Shown piece after piece: positions 25,900 to 33,466 of a stretch of DNA of 64,000 bases. The DNA comes from JAGDMJ01 sp963809695 (lineage in GTDB: Bacteria > Bacteroidota > Ignavibacteria > UBA10030 > UBA6906): assembly GCA_963809695.1 (NCBI GenBank), contig CAWEKI010000007.1, forward strand, positions 372,001 through 436,000, read 5' to 3'. The first letter of the stretch is position 1; every line of letters begins with the position of its first letter. The notes under the pieces are model-generated. The model was not told the origin of the DNA. It was given only the letters and a program-made list of their open reading frames with translations, and ran no database searches. The position numbers and the translations under genes are program-made.

Positions 25900-26778
25900 A
25901 TGAGGCACATCTTTCTGTCCGGGCTTGCCCTATTTCTGTTCTCCGCTGCCGTCGATGCCCAGCACGCGCACTTCCCGCTCCAAACTGGTGATACCTGGCA
26001 GTATTTCCAGATCCTCTTCCCAGATCCAAATCATCCCTTCGTGGACGTGCAGCAGACCACCGTCATCGGTGACACGTTGATGCCCAATGGCCACCGCTAC
26101 TCGGTCGTATCTGGATGGTGGTGGTATGGGGCCTGTCTGCGGCAGGCAGGCGATAGCGTGTTCCGCTGGACACCATACGGCGAGGTGCTGCAATTTGATT
26201 TTTCGAGCGCGCCCGGAGACTCAATCTTTTCGACAGCCGGCCAGTTGCATGACACCGTAATTGTGCATACGTGGACAAGGGATACCATCTCGACTTGGGG
26301 GATCCTCTCGTTCACCCCCCCGCGTCGCGCCTGGTCGTTCGGATTGGATAACCCGCTCTTCGTGGATGATGAGCAATGGATTCATGTGATCGACAGTCTT
26401 GGAATAACCGACATGAACGCGATGATTGGGCCGTACAGCTTCAAGGGGGCGAGGATCAACGGAAGTGTATACGGAAATCTCACGAGCGTTGAACCGCCAG
26501 TCACCATGGTGCCGGATAACTTCGTACTCGCGCAGAACTACCCCAACCCGTTCAATCCCTCGACCACCATCAAGTTCGAGTTGCCGAAGGCTTCCCACGT
26601 GACGCTAACGGTGTATGACATCTTGGGCCGCGAGGTCGACGTTTTGGTCAGTGAGAGGAGGGATGCGGGGGTTCACGAGGTGAAGTTCGACGGTTCGAAT
26701 CTTGCGAGCGGAGTGTACTTCTACCGGCTCAATGCCGGCGCCCTCCTTCAGACAAGGAAACTCTGCGTTGTCAAATAG
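25900..26778 (+). CDS. Secreted protein with type IX-style C-terminal sorting domain
   Basis: 292 aa. Signal peptide MRHIFLSGLALFLFSAAVDA, a ~170-residue unknown beta-rich domain, then a C-terminal tag: FVLAQNYPNPFNPSTTI, HVTLTVYDILGREV, GVYFYRLNAG and a basic end (TRKLCVVK). This is the Por secretion/FlgD-like tag used for export and surface attachment in Bacteroidota-related phyla. The middle domain is not recognised. It follows repeat copy 2 and precedes a BNR-repeat gene carrying the same tag. It appears intact. Confidence 0.8.
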   Translation: MRHIFLSGLALFLFSAAVDAQHAHFPLQTGDTWQYFQILFPDPNHPFVDVQQTTVIGDTLMPNGHRYSVVSGWWWYGACLRQAGDSVFRWTPYGEVLQFDFSSAPGDSIFSTAGQLHDTVIVHTWTRDTISTWGILSFTPPRRAWSFGLDNPLFVDDEQWIHVIDSLGITDMNAMIGPYSFKGARINGSVYGNLTSVEPPVTMVPDNFVLAQNYPNPFNPSTTIKFELPKASHVTLTVYDILGREVDVLVSERRDAGVHEVKFDGSNLASGVYFYRLNAGALLQTRKLCVVK

Positions 26779-26796
26779 ATGCATTGGATAGCAACG

Positions 26797-27057
26797 ATGC
26801 ACAAGCTCTGTCTCATACTGACTGTCTCAAGCGTGCTGACGATCCCTGCCTCGTCAGCTCAGTGGGAGAGGCTTCCTTTTCCCAAGGGAAGCCCAACAAC
26901 GCTGCTCTGCACCTCCCGGGGTCTCTACGCATCCTGCGTCGGCAGGCTCTACTTCTCCACAGACAACGCCCAGACGTGGGACTCCCTTTCCAGGATACCC
27001 ACCGGTTCTGATGCTCTGCTAGAAATCGGGAATTTACTTTTTAGCACCTTTTCGTAC
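26797..27057 (+). pseudogene. BNR-repeat secreted protein, 5' fragment
   Basis: From ATG 26797 (MHKLCLILTVSSVLTIPASS, signal peptide), then a BNR-type repeat LYFSTDNAQTWDSLSRIP. Homology breaks at about 27055 where IS3-family sequence begins. The remainder of the same gene resumes at about 27783 after the insertion. Confidence 0.7.
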
Positions 27058-27782
27058 TTACGTCCGGGAATAGACATAGAGCCCCTATCGTCAGTGCTCA
27101 GACAATGGCCAACGTGAGACTCTTGGAACAGATCAAAATCGTTCACCAGGAAAGCCGTGGCATCTACGGAAGCCCTCGGATACACCGGAAGCTCAACGAA
27201 CAGGGAAACCCCTGTGGTCGTCATCGTGTGGCCCTTCTGATGGCCAAAGCAGGCATTGCTGCAAAAAGTCATCGTCGTTTCCGTGTCACGACACGCCAGC
27301 GAGAAGGAGCCACCGCCTCGCCCGATCTTCTCGGTCGGGAGTTTGTCGCCGAGTGTCCGCATCAGGTCTGGCTTTCAGATATTACATACATCTGGACAAC
27401 CGAAGGGTGGCTGTATCTGGCCGTGATCCTGGATCTCTTCTCGCGGGCTGTCGTCGGCTGGTCGACCAGCGCGCGGATCGATGCTCAGCTGATCTGCACC
27501 GCATTCCAGCGGGCGGTTCGACGATACCCACTGCGATTGCCGTTGATCATGCACAGCGACCGTGGCAGCCAATACACGAGCGCGATGTACCGAGAACTGT
27601 TGTCCACGCAGTCGGTCCTCGTTTTCCAAAGCAACGGCCTGAGTTGCTACGACAATGCTGTAGCCGAATCGTTCTTTCACACGCTCAAGACTGAATCTGT
27701 TGACCATGAACAGTTCCGATTCCGTGACGGAGCCCATCTACATCTCTTCGACTACATCGAAGTGTTTTACAACCAACAAACC
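27058..27782 (+). mobile_element. IS3-family insertion sequence remnant
   Basis: About 725 bp inside the BNR gene. It contains most of orfB (DDE integrase) but no orfA, and the orfB C-terminus is cut at FYNQQT where IS3 proteins go on. Upstream in the same frame, RHRAPIVSAQ also resembles OrfB, so the insert starts near 27060. No terminal repeats were found; the element is probably immobile. Confidence 0.7.
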
Positions 27783-27824
27783 ATGCGTCTTCCGCTCTCG
27801 GGATCTGGGACGATCGTGGGATAG
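27105..27824 (+). pseudogene. IS3-family transposase OrfB, truncated
   Basis: Conserved HTH_21-like start (QIKIVHQESRGIYGSPRI), then rve integrase core with catalytic Asp in WLSDITYIW, Asp in IMHSDRGSQY and Glu in NAVAESFFHTLK. The last residues after about 27780 read into the interrupted host gene, so the native C-terminus is missing. Catalytic residues survive, but lack of OrfA and ends make transposition unlikely. Confidence 0.8.
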
Positions 27825-28752
27825 TGTCTTGGCTGGACTTTTCGGCTCCCCGTCTCTTGTGGTGAGCGGCCCTAAGCTCTATGCCAACCCCGACGGCAAA
27901 CTGTATACCTCATCGGATACGGGCACGATTTGGACGAGGATCGACAGCGCAGGGACCTTCCCCGGTCTTGTTGCGGAGATTACCGCCGATCGCTCGACGC
28001 TCTACGTCATGATCCAGATCGATAGTAACCGCACGAATAAGCTTTACCGCAGTACTAATGGAGGAAGCACCTGGATGAAGGCAGGCGCCGGGCTTCCCTT
28101 GAACTTCTTGACGGTCATCGCTCGTGGCGATTCGGCTTACGTGGCCACGACTCGGCCAGAGTTCTTTATGTCCAGCGACCAGGGCAGTAGCTGGAGGGCC
28201 ATCAATGCGGGACTGCCCGATTCCTCGGGGTTCCGGAAGTTGTTCTTGGTCAGCAATACGCTTCTGGCCTCTATCTCCAAGGATTTCTATCAAACTGTTT
28301 GTCGCCTCGACTTGTCCGACACTACCTGGGAGAGGTTTGATGACGGACTGCAGCTTCCTCGCACTGCCTACATCAATGACTTTGCCGCCAGTAGTGAGTA
28401 CATTTTCCTGGCGACCGACGGTGCCGTCTGGAGAAGACCTCTTACGGACCTGGCTACGGCTGTGAGAGTCCGCCGAGTCTCCTTGCCTGGTCACTTTTCG
28501 CTTCTTCAGAACTACCCCAACCCCTTCAATCCATCGACGACCATTCGCTACGCGCTGCCACACCGGTCACACGTCACGTTAACGGTCTTCAACACGTTGG
28601 GTCAGCAGGTTGCCACACTCGTCAACGACGAGGTGGAGGCGGGACACCATGAGGTCACGTTTGATGCCAGCGGCCTGGCATCAGGTGTGTACTTCTACAG
28701 GCTGCAGGCTGGGAGCTTCGTCGAGACAAAGAAGCTCCTGTTCGTGCGTTGA
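27783..28752 (+). pseudogene. BNR-repeat protein with type IX-style tag, 3' fragment
   Basis: Resumes as VFRSRDLGRSWDSVLAGLF, followed by further BNR/Asp-box repeats (LYTSSDTGTIW, LYRSTNGGSTW, FMSSDQGSSW), a beta-propeller signature also seen in sialidases and Ycf48-like proteins. It ends in a sorting tag (FSLLQNYPNPFNPSTTI...VETKKLLFVR). The 5' part is at 26797-27057. Uninterrupted, it would be a secreted propeller of ~400 aa. A frame from 27700 is open but begins in IS sequence. Confidence 0.8.
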
Positions 28753-28962
28753 GGACTCCGCGTCTCCCCTTGGCCCATCATCGCGGGACGAGGGGGTAAA
28801 CAAGAAAAGCGCGACTCAATTCCTATATGATTCTTGATTGGATTTGACTTTGGCGTAGGGAGGAAGTACATTTCCACACATATTGCACGCTTGGACTTGA
28901 TGGAAGAGTCTGGGAGACACCATCGCAATAGAGTGCAATTCTCTGAAAGGAGCAGTCCTGAA

Positions 28963-29301
28963 ATGAATCGCCAACTGATAATACTCGGCCTTGCACTACT
29001 GCTTCTTGGTTGCACAGACAAAGGAGTGGAACCTAAAACTTCCGCCCAGCCTGTGCCTGTTGCACAAGCTAGCCTTGAGCCGGGTGTGGTGGCAGTATTC
29101 TTTACTGAAGGAACCACCCTGCAAGAGGCACAAACGCTCGTAGAGAGTTTAGGTCTCTCCTTCAAATTCGCTCCCACTGGTACTCCCCTCAATGGCGTAC
29201 TTTCAGTGCCCGTTGGATCAGAAGATGAATGGGTCGTGAAGTTAAAGACCTACCCCATTGTAAAGTCAGCGGGAAGGATCGGGGTCATCTCGCAGCAATG
29301 A
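28963..29301 (+). CDS. Small exported lipoprotein
   Basis: 112 aa from ATG 28963 with AAAGGAG 10 bases upstream. MNRQLIILGLALLLLGCTDKG has a lipobox (LLGC), so Cys16 would be lipidated. The mature part contains 'GVVAVFFTEGTTLQEAQTLVE' in pieces and resembles a small alpha/beta domain of the peptidase-inhibitor-I9/propeptide kind, though this is not certain. Probably surface or periplasmic; lone gene between the BNR gene and the integrase. Confidence 0.6.
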   Translation: MNRQLIILGLALLLLGCTDKGVEPKTSAQPVPVAQASLEPGVVAVFFTEGTTLQEAQTLVESLGLSFKFAPTGTPLNGVLSVPVGSEDEWVVKLKTYPIVKSAGRIGVISQQ

Positions 29302-29443
29302 GACTCGGAAAGGACGAATCCTACTTCTCCATTGACAACTCCGCAAGACTCCGTTCTTTGTCCGTACTCGGTTCAATAGGCATGGCAGAAGCGGTTGTTG
29401 TCCATTCTGTCCACAGCGTGGACAAATCACTAGGAATTACAAT

Positions 29444-29492
29444 GGTGGGTAGTGCCGAGGGCGGTTCCATTCAGCGCCCGGTACTACCCATG
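29444..29492. other. Strong hairpin downstream of the integrase
   Basis: GGGTAGTgCCgaGGGCG and CGCCCGGtACTACCC pair across an 11-base loop. It lies between the convergent lipoprotein and integrase genes and may terminate one or both, though no long T-run follows. Confidence 0.45.
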
Positions 29493-29536
29493 TAAGAAGC
29501 TGGTCCTTCTCACCAAAGAAGCACAAGAACGCGTTC

Positions 29537-30607
29537 TTACAGGGGTGGCTTTGACGGTGGCAGTTTGATGCGGGGCATATGGGCGACAGCTCGTTGCCCC
29601 GCTTCATCTGTCAGGTGCGTATAGCCCATCGTGGTTTCCAGATAGGCGTGCCCCATTTGCTTCTGCACATCCTGCGGTTGTGCCCCGTTCTCCAAAACCC
29701 ATGTGGCAAACGAGTGCCGTAGGCTGTGGAGACAGATCTTCCCCTTGAGATGCGCTTTCCCCCTTGCCCGTACAATAATGCGCGTGGCTGATTCCAGTTT
29801 CACCGGTTTCCCCTTCGCGTCTCCCTTTTCCGTGGTGAACACGTATTCGTAGCGCTCCGTGATGCCCTTCAGCACAGTGATCGCTTGCCTGTTCAGTGCG
29901 ACCCATCTGGCTTTGTTCCCTTTGCCGATGACATAGATGCGTTTCTGGGCGATATAGACATCCTCCCATTTCAAGCGTACCAGTTCCCTTCTTCTGAGTC
30001 CGGTCAGAACAGCGAACAGCACAAAGTCCCGCATCCACTTCAGGGGCAGTGCCTTATAGAGTGCGAGGAACTGGTGGTGATCTAAGGGGAGTCTCTTTTC
30101 TTCGTCACTTATCTTCATCAATTGTCGCTGGACAGGGTTCTTGTCGATCACGTGGAGCCGGTTGATGGCGTGGTAGAACATCATTTTGAGGATACGCAGT
30201 TCAATGTTCATCGTTGTCCTGGCGATGCCCTTCTTCGGCACCATCTCCCCGTCCTTGTTCTTGACTTTTCCCGTAGGATGCAGACGAGCCCGCTTGTAGT
30301 CCTCTATGTCGGCCGGTGTGAACTCTGCCACAGCGGTATTACCCTTCAGTGGCAGGAATTGGTTCATGGTGAGGCGGGTGATACGGACGGTTGTGGCGGC
30401 GTGGTTGTCCAACTCCCAATCGAGGAAGGAGCTTGCCAACTCGGAAACGGTGAATTTGTGCTCCAGAAGCTCGGGTTCGTGCTGGTATTGGCGCAAGAAA
30501 CGTTCGGCGTCCCGGTGGTTACGGCTGTGAGTCGTTACGGTCTTGAGTTCGCCTGAAGGCGTTCGGTAACGAATGTAGTATATCCCACGGTGGCGATGAA
30601 GGTACAT
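29537..30607 (-). CDS. Tyrosine-type site-specific integrase
   Basis: 356 aa. An N-terminal SAM-like/core-binding region (about 55-150) is followed by the catalytic domain. Arg in VLTGLRRRELVRLKWED, Lys in the VIGKGNKARWVAL hairpin, His-x-x-Arg in CLHSLRHSFATW, His in QMGHAYLETT and nucleophile Tyr in GYTHL are all visible. The N-terminal region has an AP2-like arm-binding strand (HRGIYYIRYRTPSG). It should integrate and excise the island at the neighbouring tRNA. Its start is 18 bp from two AAGGGGTCC repeats, so integrase binding there may repress its own promoter. Confidence 0.92.
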   Translation of the reverse strand: MYLHRHRGIYYIRYRTPSGELKTVTTHSRNHRDAERFLRQYQHEPELLEHKFTVSELASSFLDWELDNHAATTVRITRLTMNQFLPLKGNTAVAEFTPADIEDYKRARLHPTGKVKNKDGEMVPKKGIARTTMNIELRILKMMFYHAINRLHVIDKNPVQRQLMKISDEEKRLPLDHHQFLALYKALPLKWMRDFVLFAVLTGLRRRELVRLKWEDVYIAQKRIYVIGKGNKARWVALNRQAITVLKGITERYEYVFTTEKGDAKGKPVKLESATRIIVRARGKAHLKGKICLHSLRHSFATWVLENGAQPQDVQKQMGHAYLETTMGYTHLTDEAGQRAVAHMPRIKLPPSKPPL

Positions 30608-30624
30608 GGCAGTCTCCGTATGTG

Positions 30625-30645
30625 AAGGGGTCCATCAAGGGGTCC
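30625..30645 (+). promoter_or_regulatory. Right arm-type integrase site candidates (2 x AAGGGGTCC)
   Basis: AAGGGGTCC at 30625-30633 and 30637-30645, again 12 bp apart, 18 bp upstream of the integrase start and 89 bp from attR. A related AAGGGGTTGC lies at 30721-30730, beside the core. Confidence 0.6.
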
Positions 30646-30733
30646 ATCCCCATCCCCTCCAAAGAGACGCCAATATACACCCAGGGGTATCACTGTAACT
30701 CCTTGACTTATATAGACATCAAGGGGTTGCATC

Positions 30734-30778
30734 GTGGGCCCTGTTGGATTCGAACCAACGACCCGCAGATTATGAGTC
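30734..30778. repeat. attR: 45-bp direct repeat within the tRNA gene
   Basis: Perfect match to 14448-14492. The element supplies the 3' half of the tRNA here, so the gene stays intact after integration. Confidence 0.9.
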
Positions 30779-30808
30779 TGCTGCTCTAACCAACTGAGCT
30801 AAGGGCCC
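30735..30808 (-). tRNA. tRNA with CAU anticodon (likely tRNA-Ile2, else tRNA-Met)
   Basis: 74 nt on the minus strand: GGGCCC acceptor, D-arm TAGCTCAGTTGGTTAGAGC, anticodon loop CTCATAA (anticodon CAU at 30772-30774), T-arm GTTGGTTCGAATCCAAC, and GGGCCCA 3' end without encoded CCA. The acceptor and arms resemble E. coli tRNA-Ile2 (lysidine-modified CAU) more than elongator Met tRNA; telling them apart needs identity-element analysis. It is the integration target of the island. Confidence 0.92.
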
Positions 30809-30899
30809 GGTGGAAAGCTGCCACTTGCTAATATACGGCGAAGTCAACGAAAAGACAAGAAGTGATTTGCTCGGCCGTGGTTCTTGTGACTCTCGCATC

Positions 30900-30928
30900 T
30901 TGACTGTAAGACGAAAATCCAGTATATT
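30900..30928 (+). promoter_or_regulatory. Sigma70-type promoter
   Basis: TTGACT, 17-bp spacer, TATATT, about 100 bp upstream of the zinc-ribbon gene at 31027. Good match to the housekeeping consensus. Confidence 0.6.
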
Positions 30929-31026
30929 TCGTTGGGAATTTACCGAAGGTGCCTACCTTATCGTCCCTCAGGACGTCGCTCCACGAGTAGTTTCGGTGAC
31001 CAGTGTTTCCTATAACGGAGGTACGG

Positions 31027-31419
31027 ATGGCAAAGGGAAAGAACATTCTCCATCACTGTGTTCATTGCGAACGGGTGACCAAGATGGAGATGATCGGCGC
31101 TGTGGAGAATCAGCCTGAGAGGACCTGGTATCGGTGCACACGGTGCCGACACGCAACTCTCGTTGATCTCGAGGCGCTCAAACAGTCCCAGCAGGACGCC
31201 AAGAAAAAACTGGATAAGGCCCAATGCCTGGAATACAAACCGGAAAATACCTACAGCGTCGGCGAAGCGATCTTTCATTCCGAATGGGATGACATCGGAA
31301 AGATTATCTCGAAAGTCCGCACGTCCGGCGGTGGCCGGGCAATCGTCGTTTCATTCGAGAAGCTCGGCGAACGGAGATTGATGGAGAGTGTTGCCCAAAA
31401 CGGAGAAGACAATCAGTAG
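31027..31419 (+). CDS. Zinc-ribbon plus CarD/Tudor-like small protein
   Basis: 130 aa from ATG 31027 (GGAGG directly upstream). N-terminal CVHC...CTRC (about 11-44) forms a likely zinc ribbon; a charged helix follows; the C-terminal ~50 residues (YSVGEAIFHSEWDDIGKII then VVSFEKLGERRLM) look like the small beta-barrel of CarD/UvrD-tail type, used for binding RNA polymerase or nucleic acid. Probably a nucleic-acid or polymerase-associated factor of unknown role. It lies 39 bp before rpsU, so they may be co-transcribed. Confidence 0.6.
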   Translation: MAKGKNILHHCVHCERVTKMEMIGAVENQPERTWYRCTRCRHATLVDLEALKQSQQDAKKKLDKAQCLEYKPENTYSVGEAIFHSEWDDIGKIISKVRTSGGGRAIVVSFEKLGERRLMESVAQNGEDNQ

Positions 31420-31442
31420 AACCATTACAGCAGACACCGGTG

Positions 31443-31453
31443 AAGGAGGTGAT
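31443..31453 (+). promoter_or_regulatory. Extended Shine-Dalgarno for rpsU
   Basis: AAGGAGGTGAT, an 11-nt perfect complement to the usual 16S 3' end, 5 bases before the TTG start. It is far stronger than any other ribosome site seen here and could link translation to free anti-SD or bS21 level. Confidence 0.7.
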
Positions 31454-31458
31454 AACGT

Positions 31459-31653
31459 TTGGTTGGTATTGTCGTTGCGGAGAACGAACCAATTGATCGC
31501 GCGATCAAGCGGTTCAAGAAGAAGTATGAGCGGTCGGGAGTCCTGAAGGAGTTCAAGAAGAGAGCCTACTTTACCAAGCCCTCTGTCAAGAAGCGCATGA
31601 AGAGAGTGAAAGCGATTCGGCGTGCGCAACGCACACTGGCTGAGCAGGGTTGA
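31459..31653 (+). CDS. rpsU: Ribosomal protein bS21
   Basis: 64 aa. MVGIVVAENEPIDRAIKRFK and the Arg/Lys-rich C-terminus match bS21, a small-subunit protein near the 16S 3' end that influences initiation. The start codon is TTG at 31459, chosen because of the long SD just upstream and the conserved N-terminus. A strong terminator follows directly. In some Bacteroidota bS21 helps hide the anti-SD and its own mRNA has a strong SD for feedback; the same could apply here. Confidence 0.92.
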   Translation: MVGIVVAENEPIDRAIKRFKKKYERSGVLKEFKKRAYFTKPSVKKRMKRVKAIRRAQRTLAEQG

Positions 31654-31657
31654 CACC

Positions 31658-31696
31658 TGCGAAAACCCACCGTCCCGGTGGGTTTTCGCATTTTTT
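31658..31696 (+). terminator. Rho-independent terminator after rpsU
   Basis: Perfect 14-bp stem TGCGAAAACCCACC / GGTGGGTTTTCGCA with a 5-base loop and six T residues, 5 bp after the rpsU stop. Confidence 0.9.
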
Positions 31697-31716
31697 ATCC
31701 ACCCAACACTTCCCCG

Positions 31717-31929
31717 TTATTGCTGGGGCGACTCCGGAGCCTGCGAGGTCTCGTCCTTCTGCGCCTTCAGTTCCTGCACTTCCTTCCGGATTTCCTGGGC
31801 CTTCTTCTTCAACTCATTCATCGACTTGCGGACCCGCGTCCCGGCCGATTTGTTTCCCTTCTCGTAAAACTTGATGAAGTCTTTCTCGAACGATGCGACC
31901 AGATCCTTCAACTCCTGAAGCCTGTTCAT
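31717..31929 (-). CDS. Histone H1-like protein Hc1
   Basis: 70 aa. MNRLQELKDLVASFEKDFIK then KGNKSAGTRVRKSMNELKK matches the short histone H1-like (Hc1) proteins found throughout Bacteroidota. The Lys-rich helix and acidic/Gln tail fit DNA-associated or nucleoid roles, though the exact function in these bacteria is not settled. AGGAGG lies upstream of ATG 31929. It converges with rpsU across the terminator. Confidence 0.85.
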   Translation of the reverse strand: MNRLQELKDLVASFEKDFIKFYEKGNKSAGTRVRKSMNELKKKAQEIRKEVQELKAQKDETSQAPESPQQ

Positions 31930-32004
31930 CAGTGTGCCTCCTAGTTGTGGTAAGATTTTTATGGGTATCGCTTCGAAGCCTTCTCGTACTCTCCCGTGAG
32001 CTTT

Positions 32005-32145
32005 TCAACAAGCACCCCCGCTACAATCCGCCCTCACATCCGTGATCTGCAGCTCTGTCCGGAGCATGATATTCTCGGGAGACCCTCCGCCGAAAATCAA
32101 AACCCCACTCCTCGTTCTCGAGAGCGCAGTGCCACGGATGTTCAA
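32005..32145 (-). pseudogene. Deoxyhypusine synthase-like remnant (tentative)
   Basis: The minus-strand frame reads SGVLIFGGGSPENIMLRTEL followed by QITDVRADCSGGAC then a stop. The Gly-rich GGGSPxN...LxTE and QITDxRxD...GG blocks resemble the NAD-binding and substrate region of bacterial deoxyhypusine synthase-like proteins. The frame is not long enough for a gene and flanking homology was not recognised. Probably a relic; low confidence. Confidence 0.3.
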
Positions 32146-32715
32146 GCCGAGGGAGCTGTCGCCAGGAGGCTGCTGTACCCGGTCCGCAGTTTTCTCTCCA
32201 CCTCTGCAACCACCTGCAGTGCAGTTCGCCCGTTCCCATCTCCTAATGAATGCCTTGCCACAGGTTTGCGCTGATGGTCGCTAGCCGATCGACGAACCTC
32301 TTCTTCAACGGGGGACAACGCTTTCACCACCCAAGGCTCAAGCATCCTTGCTGCAAAGAGCTAATAGGCCTGGAAATAGGTGTCTACAAGGTTTTCCACC
32401 GATATCGCTCGGCATCGGTGCTGGAACAATGTGCTGGCCCTGCAGATACTCGCATGCCAAATGAATCAATGGTAAAATGATATGAAATTGAAGAAAAAAA
32501 GCAAGCAAATTTAGCTAGTTTTTGCACTTTTTTTTAACCGTCAGGAAGCGAGGTTTTTTGTGTGTCCGATGGGCATTTGCCAGCATGTCTGGTGAAGCAC
32601 TGGCCACAGTTCTTCGGTGCCTGACTCTTTGGAGGTGTGCGTTCACGATATGCGGACGTCGCCACCCCGGTCACGCGGTGTTCCAATCTTTCACATGCCT
32701 TCGCTCTCTTTTCCC

Positions 32716-32763
32716 TTGACAAATGTCTCTTTTCTTGTTAACTTTATTTAGTCTAATTCTAAA
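32716..32763 (+). promoter_or_regulatory. fur promoter with overlapping Fur-type operator candidate
   Basis: TTGACA (32716-32721), 17-bp spacer, TAACTT (32739-32744). The palindrome TTTAGTCTAATTCTAAA (32747-32763) covers the expected start site, 11 bp before the fur ATG. It suits a metal-dependent repressor box, so the fur-feo operon is probably autoregulated. Which metal is not clear from the site. Confidence 0.5.
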
Positions 32764-32774
32764 CAAGGATTCTC

Positions 32775-33218
32775 ATGAACACGGAAGCTGCGCACGATAC
32801 GCTTGCCAAATATCTCAAGGCGACCGGGAAGAAGCGGGCAACTCATGAGCGTTATGCAATCCTGGACGCCGTTCTCGAGAGCCAGGGTCATTTCGATGCC
32901 GAGGGTTTGTATTATCGCCTCATCTCGAACGGAGTCAAAGTGTCGAAGGCAACAGTCTACAATACCCTTGACCTCCTTCAGGAATGCGGACTGGTATCCA
33001 AGTACCGGTTCACTGAAAACAGTTCCCGCTATGAAAAGGCATTCGGCCAGCCGCATCATCATCATCTCATATGCCTGGAGTGCGGCGACATCATTGAATT
33101 TGTGAACGATCGGTTGGAACGACTGCAGGATGAGGTGTGCAACGACAAGAATTTTCTCCCACAGAGCTCCGCCCTCCAGATCTTTGGAACATGCGCCAAA
33201 TGCAGAAAGAGAAGTTGA
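32775..33218 (+). CDS. fur: Fur-family metal-responsive regulator
   Basis: 147 aa. N-terminal winged helix (RYAILDAVLESQGHFDAEGL and VSKATVYNTLDLL), then the metal-binding and dimer domain with HHHHLICLECGDIIEF and a C-terminal CAKC pair for structural zinc. Being followed directly by feoA and feoB supports an iron-sensing role (Fur rather than PerR or Zur). AAGG lies upstream of the ATG, and the leader is short. A palindrome at its promoter suggests autoregulation. Confidence 0.88.
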   Translation: MNTEAAHDTLAKYLKATGKKRATHERYAILDAVLESQGHFDAEGLYYRLISNGVKVSKATVYNTLDLLQECGLVSKYRFTENSSRYEKAFGQPHHHHLICLECGDIIEFVNDRLERLQDEVCNDKNFLPQSSALQIFGTCAKCRKRS

Positions 33219-33226
33219 ATATCACC

Positions 33227-33466
33227 ATGACCCACCCCCCCGCCACACTCGTCGAAGCCCCCATCGGCATGCGGGTCCGCATCCGGCAACTCCGCCATGC
33301 GCACCCCGAGGTGTCAACCCGGCTGCGCGAATTGGGCTTTTGTGAGGATGCCGTTGTACGGTGCATCTTGAAAGGGAATGGCAATATGATCTGCGAAATT
33401 CAGAACAGCCGAATCGGCCTCGACAATAATCTTGCCCGCACTATCATCGTCTCTTCGTGGGAATGA
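33227..33466 (+). CDS. feoA: Ferrous iron transport protein A
   Basis: 79 aa from the ATG at 33227, a normal FeoA size; upstream ATGs would overlap fur. The SH3-like beta-barrel pattern is visible: PIGMRVRIRQL, then LRELGFCEDAVVRCI and SRIGLDNNLARTIIV. FeoA is a small cytoplasmic partner that assists FeoB. The gene overlaps the feoB start by 4 bp (ATGA). Confidence 0.85.
   Translation: MTHPPATLVEAPIGMRVRIRQLRHAHPEVSTRLRELGFCEDAVVRCILKGNGNMICEIQNSRIGLDNNLARTIIVSSWE

Larger units (their letters stand above)
14448..30778. mobile_element. Integrated genomic island (tRNA-targeted, tyrosine integrase)
   Basis: About 16.3 kb between perfect 45-bp direct repeats (14448-14492 and 30734-30778) that correspond to the 3' part of a tRNA(CAU) gene. 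The integrase gene lies next to the complete tRNA at the right end, as in many integrative elements. The content is phage/plasmid-like: DUF932 protein, P-loop replication ATPase, Gam/Gp157-like and Sak4-like recombination proteins, and several small orphan genes. Exported cargo includes type IX-tagged proteins. No capsid, tail, terminase or conjugation gene was recognised, so it may be a satellite-like or mobilisable element or a decayed prophage. Confidence 0.85.
31930..32774. other. Long intergenic region (Hc1 to fur)
   Basis: About 845 bp with no intact gene. It contains a fragment resembling a deoxyhypusine synthase-like protein (32005-32145, listed separately), an AT-rich stretch around 32465-32540 with long A and T runs, and the fur promoter/operator at the right end. 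Confidence 0.45.
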
